DNA of 10,492 bases, taken from contig CALPZT020000026.1 of the NCBI GenBank assembly GCA_943328365.2, positions 1-10,492 of the forward strand, given 5' to 3'. The stretch comes from Bifidobacterium breve (GTDB taxonomy: Bacteria > Actinomycetota > Actinomycetes > S36-B12). A model generated the notes under the pieces. The model did not search any database and had not been told where the DNA came from. It saw nothing but the letters and a program-made list of their open reading frames with translations. Shown one piece after another: positions 5,665 to 10,492 of this stretch; the first letter of the stretch is position 1, and each line of letters opens with the position of its first letter. The position numbers were made by a program, and so were the translations under genes.

Positions 5665-7629
5665 CTAGATGTCAAGGAAGCGAACGTCGCGAGCGTTCTG
5701 CTGGATGAAGTTGCGGCGGGATTCGACGTCTTCGCCCATGAGCACGCTGAACATCTCATCGGCCTGGGCGGCGTCGTCAAGCGTGACCTGCAGCAGCACA
5801 CGGTGCTCTGGGTCCATCGTGGTGTCCCAGAGTTCATCGGCATTCATCTCACCGAGGCCCTTGTAACGCTGGATGGCTTCGTCCTTTGGCAGCCGCCGGC
5901 CGGCAGCGAAGCCCGCCTCGACGATGACGTCGCGCTCGCGGTCGGTGTAGGCGAACTCGGCCTGCTCGCGTGACCACTTGATCTTGTACAACGGCGGCTG
6001 GGCCAGGAACACGTGTCCTTGATCGACGAGGGGGCGCATGAACCTGAACAGCAGGGTGAGGAGCAGGGTACGAATGTGCTGCCCGTCGACGTCAGCATCG
6101 GCCATGAGGACGACCTTGTGGTAGCGCAGTCGGTTGATGTCGAACTCGTCCTGCACCCCCGTGCCGAAGGCAGAAACGAGTGCTTGGACCTCGTTGTTCT
6201 GGAGCACCTTGTCGATTCGGGCCTTCTCGACGTTGAGGATCTTGCCGCGGATGGGCAAGATGGCCTGGCGCCTGGGGTCTCGCCCCTGACGTGCAGAGCC
6301 ACCGGCCGAGTCACCCTCGACGATGAAGACCTCGCACTCCTCGGGATCACGGCTTGAGCAGTCAATGAGCTTGCCGGGCATGCCGGCGCCGCCGAGCAAC
6401 CCCTTTCGATTACGGGCGAGGTCGCGTGCCTTGCGCGCCGCAATGCGCGCGGTGGCAGCATTCACTGACTTGCGCGCGATTTCCTTGCCCTCTGCCGGGT
6501 TCTTTTCGAACCATTCTCCGAGTTGATCATTGACGACCTTCTGGACGAAGGCCTTCATCTCGGTATTGCCGAGTTTTGCCTTCGTCTGACCCTCGAACTG
6601 CGGTTCGGTCATCTTCACGCTGATGATCGCCGTGAGACCCTCGCGAATATCTTCACCGCTGAGGTTCGTGTCTTTCTCCTTGAGGATGTTCCACTCGCGG
6701 GCGAACTTGTTCACGAGCGTGGTCATGGCAGCACGGAAGCCCTCTTCGTGGGTTCCGCCCTCAGTGGTGTTGATGGTGTTGGCGAATGTGTAGACGGACT
6801 CGGAATACGTGGTGTTCCATTGCATGGCCACTTCCGCGCTCATCCGATGGTCATCGGTCTCGGTTTCGAAGTAGATGACGCTTGGATTCGCGACACCCTT
6901 GCTCGCATTGATGTGACGTACGAAATCGGCGATACCACCCTCGTAGCAGTAGCGAGCCGAGCGCACGGCTTCGACCACTTCGTCGCTGTCTTCCGCCACG
7001 ACAACCGCGGCCTCACGCTCATCGGTGATCTCGAGAACGAGGCCCTTGTTGAGGAAGGCCATCTCCTGGAAACGGCGGGCAAGCGTGGTGAAGTCGTAAT
7101 GCGTGGTCTCGAAAATGTCGGCGTCGGCCCAAAAGGTGATGGTCGTGCCGGTCTCGGTGGTCGGCTCGCCCTTGTCGAGGGCCGCGACAGGGACGCCGTA
7201 TCGGTACTCCTGCCGGTAGACGAACCCATCGCGCCGGACTTCAACATCGAGTCGATTCGACAGCGCGTTGACAACTGAGACGCCCACCCCGTGCAGCCCA
7301 CCGGACACCGAATACCCGCTGCCACCGAATTTGCCGCCAGCATGCAGGACGGTGAGCACGACCTCGAGCGCCGGTTTTTTCTCGATCGGATGCTCGTCGA
7401 CGGGGATGCCGCGGCCGTCGTCAATGACCCGGACTCCGCCATTCGCGAGAAGGGTGACGGAGATCTGTGTCGCGTAGCCGGCCAGCGCCTCGTCGACGGA
7501 GTTGTCGACCACCTCGTACACGAGGTGGTGCAGGCCGCGCTCGCCGGTGGAGCCGATGTACATGCCTGGCCGCTTGCGAACAGCGTCGAGGCCTTCAAGA
7601 ACGGTGATCGCACTGGCGTCGTATGACAC
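5665..7629 (-). CDS. gyrB: DNA gyrase subunit B
   Basis: The ATPase subunit of gyrase, 654 residues from the chosen start; it lacks the long insert of E. coli GyrB, as is usual for Actinomycetes. The GHKL ATPase domain (about 1-220) shows catalytic Glu39 in YEVVDNSVDEAL, ATP-binding Asp70 in DDGRGIP, and GGLHGVGVSVVNALS. The transducer follows, with Lys350 in EGQTKAKLGN. The TOPRIM domain shows EGDSAGGSA (Glu438) and the metal-binding DADVDG (511, 513, 515), then the tail QRYKGLGEMN. I chose GTG at 7627-7629, which gives the usual SYDASAITVLEGL N terminus and has AGGAGG at 7640-7645. The frame stays open far upstream to 7911, but that part reads as Arg-rich noise across the dciA stop. A TTG at 7671 with AGGAGG at 7685-7690 (13-nt spacing) is a less likely start adding 14 residues. 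Confidence 0.98.
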   Translation of the reverse strand: MSYDASAITVLEGLDAVRKRPGMYIGSTGERGLHHLVYEVVDNSVDEALAGYATQISVTLLANGGVRVIDDGRGIPVDEHPIEKKPALEVVLTVLHAGGKFGGSGYSVSGGLHGVGVSVVNALSNRLDVEVRRDGFVYRQEYRYGVPVAALDKGEPTTETGTTITFWADADIFETTHYDFTTLARRFQEMAFLNKGLVLEITDEREAAVVVAEDSDEVVEAVRSARYCYEGGIADFVRHINASKGVANPSVIYFETETDDHRMSAEVAMQWNTTYSESVYTFANTINTTEGGTHEEGFRAAMTTLVNKFAREWNILKEKDTNLSGEDIREGLTAIISVKMTEPQFEGQTKAKLGNTEMKAFVQKVVNDQLGEWFEKNPAEGKEIARKSVNAATARIAARKARDLARNRKGLLGGAGMPGKLIDCSSRDPEECEVFIVEGDSAGGSARQGRDPRRQAILPIRGKILNVEKARIDKVLQNNEVQALVSAFGTGVQDEFDINRLRYHKVVLMADADVDGQHIRTLLLTLLFRFMRPLVDQGHVFLAQPPLYKIKWSREQAEFAYTDRERDVIVEAGFAAGRRLPKDEAIQRYKGLGEMNADELWDTTMDPEHRVLLQVTLDDAAQADEMFSVLMGEDVESRRNFIQQNARDVRFLDI

Positions 7630-7639
7630 GGGCGTCGGG

Positions 7640-7646
7640 CCTCCTC
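7640..7646 (-). promoter_or_regulatory. gyrB ribosome-binding site
   Basis: The minus strand reads GAGGAGG ten bases before the GTG at 7629. It fits the 3' end of 16S rRNA well and favours this GTG over upstream in-frame candidates. A small hairpin (7652-7665) sits just 5' of it. Confidence 0.75.
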
Positions 7647-7651
7647 GCTCA

Positions 7652-7665
7652 CGGGCGAGTGCCCG
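7652..7665 (-). other. Small hairpin in the gyrB 5' leader
   Basis: CGGGC and GCCCG pair perfectly (5 bp, all G-C) around a 4-nt loop, five bases upstream of the GAGGAGG ribosome-binding site. It would form in mRNA started from the candidate promoter at 7679-7684. It is too short and lacks a T-run, so it is not an intrinsic terminator. A role in gyrB translation or mRNA stability is inference. Confidence 0.4.
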
Positions 7666-7678
7666 GGACAATTCCCTG

Positions 7679-7684
7679 AGTCTA
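7679..7684 (-). promoter_or_regulatory. Candidate -10 element of a gyrB promoter
   Basis: TAGACT on the minus strand fits the actinobacterial TAnnnT -10 pattern. It would start transcription near 7672, about 40 nt before the gyrB GTG. No good -35 hexamer is visible 16-18 nt upstream. The AGGAGG just before it (7685-7690) could instead be a Shine-Dalgarno sequence. Treat as weak. Confidence 0.33.
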
Positions 7685-7748
7685 CCTCCTCGGAGTGACA
7701 GTGAGGTGCCTGCCGCAGCCGTGAGTGGGGCTAAATCGGATTGACCGG

Positions 7749-7779
7749 CCATGCGCCGTGTTGCTGTATGCACGCATGG
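7749..7779. repeat. Inverted repeat in the dciA-gyrB gap
   Basis: CCATGCG at 7749-7755 and CGCATGG at 7773-7779 are perfect 7-bp inverted arms separated by 17 nt, with a further possible G-T pair outside (7748/7780). The centres are 24 bp apart, between two and two and a half helical turns. It lies about 65-100 bp upstream of the candidate gyrB -10. It could be a dimeric protein site or an RNA stem in read-through transcripts from dciA; no known operator is recognised. Confidence 0.5.
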
Positions 7780-7834
7780 TGTTCGACGGTCCTCGTGCCC
7801 CTCACGTGATCGCCGGCATCGTCCGGACTCGCAG

Positions 7835-7857
7835 TGCCTAGGGCGAGGCATGCCTAG
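7835..7857. repeat. Nested short repeats at the dciA stop codon
   Basis: TGCCTAG occurs at 7835-7841 and 7851-7857. Between them AGGCA (7846-7850) pairs with either copy, giving a 5-bp hairpin with a 6-nt loop (7835-7850) or the perfect 10-bp palindrome AGGCATGCCT (7846-7855). The dciA stop lies inside it (7854-7856). There is no T-run, so a classical terminator is not supported. Confidence 0.45.
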
Positions 7858-8354
7858 CCGTAGGTGTCGCGCGGTCCTCGTCCGGCGACTCGTCGTGGGC
7901 CTGCCACCCAAGAGGGTGCCTGCGGACCGACGACGGAGATATCCAGCACCACTCCGCGCCCGACTTCACGATCGATGACCATGCGCAGCTGCGGGAGGAG
8001 CAGTCTCACCTGTGTTGCCCACGCCGTTGATTCTGCTCGCAGGACGAGGCGACCCTCGGTAAAGGATTCTGGCGTCACGTGCGCTGCTAGGTCTGCACCC
8101 ACGACCTCGCGCCAGCGGGTCGTGAGCTGAGCGACAGCATTTGCGGTCGTCCACCCCTGTTCCGTGAGCAGCGCGTCAACCGCATCAGCGAGCAATTTGG
8201 GGTCGCGAGCGTCTGAGCGCGCGCCCGAGAGCCGTGGCTGACGAGGGGACGCTTGGCTTCTTCTCTGACCGCCTGACGTTGCTCGTCGGAGCGCCCGATC
8301 AGCCGCAGTGCCGTTCTCGTTGCCTGTCCCTGGTTGCGGAGGTGGGGTGGTCAC
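7854..8354 (-). CDS. dciA: DUF721 / DciA-family protein, probable replicative helicase-loading factor
   Basis: A 166-residue protein of the DciA (DUF721) family. In bacteria that lack DnaC/DnaI loaders, family members contact DnaB helicase and help to load it at the origin. The first ~50 residues are Pro/Gly/Arg/Ser-rich and probably disordered. The KH-like core spans about 52-140, with WTTANAVAQLTTRWREVVGA (Trp68, Trp81), FTEGRLVLRAESTAWATQVR (Trp112) and LLPQLRMVID. The basic tail ends in PRRVAGRGPRDTYG, typical of actinobacterial members. The start is GTG 8352-8354 with AGGGGG at 8365-8370, ten bases upstream. GTGA overlaps the recF stop by four bases, so the two are probably translationally coupled. 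Family assignment is firm; the biochemical role is carried over from characterised homologues. Confidence 0.88.
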   Translation of the reverse strand: MTTPPPQPGTGNENGTAADRALRRATSGGQRRSQASPRQPRLSGARSDARDPKLLADAVDALLTEQGWTTANAVAQLTTRWREVVGADLAAHVTPESFTEGRLVLRAESTAWATQVRLLLPQLRMVIDREVGRGVVLDISVVGPQAPSWVAGPRRVAGRGPRDTYG

Positions 8355-9481
8355 GTGGGGCCTACCCCCTCGGCGGAGACCCGAAAGACAGCACCCTCAA
8401 GCATGCGCGGGACATCCTCCTCGACGGCGGCGGTGATGACGACCTGCTGAGCCATGCTCACCCGTCCAGCGAGGCGCTCCCTTCGGGTGGAGTCAAGCTC
8501 AGCGAATACGTCGTCGAGGAGAAGGACTGGGTCGACACCTTCCTGCCTCAGGAGCATGTAGGACGCAAGTCGCAGGGCCAGCGCAACGGACCATGACTCG
8601 CCGTGAGATGCGTAGCCCTTTGCCGGGCTGGCTCCGAGCGTGAGCAGGAGGTCATCTCGGTGCGGCCCCACGAGCGTGACTCCCCGATTGAGCTCATCTG
8701 CGCGACGGCGAACGAGCTCGCCAAGCAATGCATCTCGCCACCACTCCTTCGTTGTGTGCGTCTCGGGTACGTCACCGATGCACGACACGTAGGTCAAGCT
8801 CAGTATCGAACCAGTCTCACCGGCCACGACGGCATACTCCTGCGCCGCAAGGGGGCCGAGATCAGTGACGAGGCGGACGCGCTCATGCATGATCTCGCCG
8901 CCAACGTTCGCGAGTTGCTCGTCCCACACTTCGAGGGTCTTCAGCATCTCGTCACCCGACGAGCGCCGGGCAATGTTCGCCGACTTCAGCAATGCATTGC
9001 GTTGTTTGAGGACTCGGTCGAAATCGGCTCTTGTGCCTGCCAGACGCGGCGTTCGCTGAACGAGCAGGTCGTCGAGGAATCTCCGTCGATCGCCGGGATC
9101 TCCCTTCACCAGCGCGAGGTCCTCGGGGGCGAACAGGACAGTCCGCAGAAGTCCGAGCACATCCCTGGTTCGCGGCACCGGCGAGCGGTTGATGCGCGCC
9201 TTGTTCGCACGACCAGGTGAAATTGCCAACTCGATCATGATGTCACGCTCATCGGAGCGGATGCCGCAGCGGATAAAGCCGATATCGGAGCCGATGCGGA
9301 CGAGTGGCGCATCTGAAGCGACGCGGTGGCTCGAGAGCGATGAGGCATACCCGATTGCCTCGAGCAGATTGGTCTTCCCTTGGCCATTGAGACCGATAAA
9401 GGTCGTGACCCCTTCAGCAAACTCGAGGTCCACCTGAGCATGGGACCTGAAATCCGTGAGGCTCAATGTGTGGACCCACAT
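8351..9481 (-). CDS. recF: DNA replication and repair protein RecF
   Basis: An SMC/ABC-type ATPase that, with RecO and RecR, helps to load RecA at single-strand gaps. It has 376 residues, normal for the family. It starts MWVHTLSLTDFRSH, the usual RecF opening. Walker A is GLNGQGKT (30-37). A helical arm follows (about 130-260), including GDRRRFLDDLLVQRTP. The signature motif is ASHGESWSVALALRLA (291-306), and Walker B with D-loop is PVLLLDDVFAELD (318-330). The ATG at 9479-9481 lies four bases after the dnaN stop, with no clear Shine-Dalgarno in the dnaN end, so translation probably depends on ribosomes leaving dnaN. Its stop overlaps the dciA start. No gnd gene separates it from dnaN, unlike some actinobacterial lineages. 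Confidence 0.98.
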   Translation of the reverse strand: MWVHTLSLTDFRSHAQVDLEFAEGVTTFIGLNGQGKTNLLEAIGYASSLSSHRVASDAPLVRIGSDIGFIRCGIRSDERDIMIELAISPGRANKARINRSPVPRTRDVLGLLRTVLFAPEDLALVKGDPGDRRRFLDDLLVQRTPRLAGTRADFDRVLKQRNALLKSANIARRSSGDEMLKTLEVWDEQLANVGGEIMHERVRLVTDLGPLAAQEYAVVAGETGSILSLTYVSCIGDVPETHTTKEWWRDALLGELVRRRADELNRGVTLVGPHRDDLLLTLGASPAKGYASHGESWSVALALRLASYMLLRQEGVDPVLLLDDVFAELDSTRRERLAGRVSMAQQVVITAAVEEDVPRMLEGAVFRVSAEGVGPT

Positions 9482-9485
9482 GCCA

Positions 9486-10492
9486 TCAGCCGGTCAGGCG
9501 TACCGGCATCAGCAGATAGCGGTACTCGTCACTCGGAGTGGCGCTCCGATCAGCCATGCCGGTGAGAACCGCGGGGCGGGTCGACTGCGTGAACGAGAAT
9601 CTCGCGATCGGTGAATCGATAGCTGCCAAACCGTCGAGGAGATACCCGGGGTTGAAGGCAATTTCCAATGCATCACCATCAACATTGCACTCCACCGCCT
9701 CATTGGCTTGAGCATCGTCTCCGGCACCAGCCCGAAGCACGACCTCCGAACCATCGAAGTTCAGGCGGACGGGCGTATTGCGCTCCGCTACCAGTGACAC
9801 ACGCTTCACGGCATCGGCGAGCATGGCTGTTTCAACCAAGGCAACGGACGCTGCCTCATTCGGAAGCAGGGTTCGGTACTTCGGAAACTCGCCATCGAGG
9901 AGTCGTGTCGTGGTTCGACGACCATTGCCCTCGAATCCAATGAGGCCCTCGCCGGCTCCGGGCAGGGCCAGGGCGATGCTCATGATGTCGGCAGATGCCA
10001 AAGCCTTCGCGGCATCAGCGAGCGTTCGTGCTGGGATGAGTGCGTGTGCACTGATACTCGTTGACGACGGATTCCACTGGAAATCGCGCACGGCCAACCG
10101 ATACCTATCGGTTGCTGCGAGCACGAGGTTGGTGCCGTCAATTTCCAGGCGTATGCCTGTCAATGTCGGAAGCGTGTCGTCGCGACCTGCAGCGATGGCT
10201 ACCTGGGCAACAGCAGTGGCGAAGAGGGAGCCGGCGATTTCACCGGATGAAACCGGCATCTCCGGAAGTTGGGGGTAATCCTCCACGGGAAGCGTCGGAA
10301 GCGTGAAGGATGATCGCCCGCACGTGATGATGACGCGCGTTCCCTCGACACTGACCGTAACTGGCTGGGCTGGCAGTGACTTTGCAATATCGGACAGGAG
10401 ACGGCCGGAGACAAGTGTCGTGCCTGGATGCTCGACGTCGCACATCACTTCAACTCGGGCGGAGACCTCGTAGTCGAAACTGCTGAGCGTCA
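9486..10492 (-). CDS. dnaN: DNA polymerase III beta subunit (sliding clamp), 5' end cut by window edge
   Basis: The ring-shaped clamp that holds DNA polymerase III on the template. The frame is open to the right edge and encodes 334 visible residues; about 50 N-terminal residues of a roughly 380-residue protein lie outside the window. The first visible residues, LTLSSFDYEVSARVEV, are from clamp domain I. Typical segments follow: GRLLSDIAKSLP, SSFTLPTLPVEDYPQLPEMP, GIRLEIDGTNLVLAATDRYR, ALIPARTLADAAKAL, and domain III with NPGYLLDGLAAI. It ends YRYLLMPVRLTG, the C-terminal MP-RL strand that borders the clamp's partner-binding pocket. An internal ATG at 10443-10445 (MCDVEHPG) is not the true start, because conserved sequence continues upstream. 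dnaA would be expected further right. Confidence 0.98.
   Translation of the reverse strand, partial: TLSSFDYEVSARVEVMCDVEHPGTTLVSGRLLSDIAKSLPAQPVTVSVEGTRVIITCGRSSFTLPTLPVEDYPQLPEMPVSSGEIAGSLFATAVAQVAIAAGRDDTLPTLTGIRLEIDGTNLVLAATDRYRLAVRDFQWNPSSTSISAHALIPARTLADAAKALASADIMSIALALPGAGEGLIGFEGNGRRTTTRLLDGEFPKYRTLLPNEAASVALVETAMLADAVKRVSLVAERNTPVRLNFDGSEVVLRAGAGDDAQANEAVECNVDGDALEIAFNPGYLLDGLAAIDSPIARFSFTQSTRPAVLTGMADRSATPSDEYRYLLMPVRLTG

Noticed and set aside
6523..7278. Plus-strand open frame of 251 codons antisense to gyrB
   Set aside because: Same explanation; it is a mirror of the conserved gyrB coding sequence with no independent start signal.
7630..7911. Upstream extension of gyrB to 748 residues
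   Set aside because: The extra residues are Arg-rich, run across the dciA stop, lack conserved sequence, and are not needed, since GTG 7629 has a good ribosome-binding site. An internal ATG at 7752 has none.
1..10492. CRISPR arrays, insertion sequences, phage genes or an oriC with clustered DnaA boxes
   Set aside because: No spaced identical repeats, transposase or integrase motifs, or box cluster were seen; the replication origin is expected beyond the right edge.

Overview
The window is the replication-gene core of a high-GC Gram-positive bacterium (Actinomycetes), read on the minus strand. From right to left, in the direction of transcription, it holds dnaN (5' end outside the window), recF, a DUF721/DciA gene, gyrB, gyrA, a DUF3566 membrane protein gene, tRNA-Ile(GAT), a 41-residue DLW-39-family peptide gene, and tRNA-Ala(TGC). 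This order, the short 654-residue GyrB, the DUF3566 and DLW-39 proteins, the DciA tail ending in GRGPRDTYG, frequent GTG starts and tRNAs without an encoded CCA all fit Actinomycetes. No gnd gene lies between dnaN and recF. I cannot name the genus; Micrococcales or a nearby order is my inference.

Right part (7854-10492): dnaN, recF and dciA are packed as one operon, with a 4-nt gap and then a 4-nt GTGA overlap. They supply the sliding clamp, a gap-repair protein and a probable helicase-loading factor. dnaA and oriC would be expected just beyond the right edge.

Middle part (2691-7853): a 224-nt gap with several short inverted repeats and a candidate promoter precedes gyrB. gyrA follows after 23 nt, and DUF3566 overlaps the gyrA stop codon by 4 nt. 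The two gyrase subunits are therefore probably co-transcribed, with the small membrane protein translationally coupled to gyrA.

tRNA part (2286-2610): tRNA-Ile, the DLW-39 gene and tRNA-Ala are tightly spaced. The GTG start of the DLW-39 gene is one base after the mature 3' end of tRNA-Ile and has no room for a separate leader.

Left part (1-2269): a different, accessory module. A GAF-like/LuxR-type regulator on the plus strand is divergent from a lipoprotein of the branched-chain amino acid/amide ABC-transporter binding family, which runs off the left edge. The regulator is convergent with tRNA-Ala across only 16 nt. The arrangement suggests that the regulator controls the transporter. I found no CRISPR array, insertion sequence or phage gene, and most of the window is a conserved, ordinary region. 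The observations most worth checking are the tRNA-punctuated DLW-39 start, the structured gyrB leader and the orphan LuxR/transporter pair.
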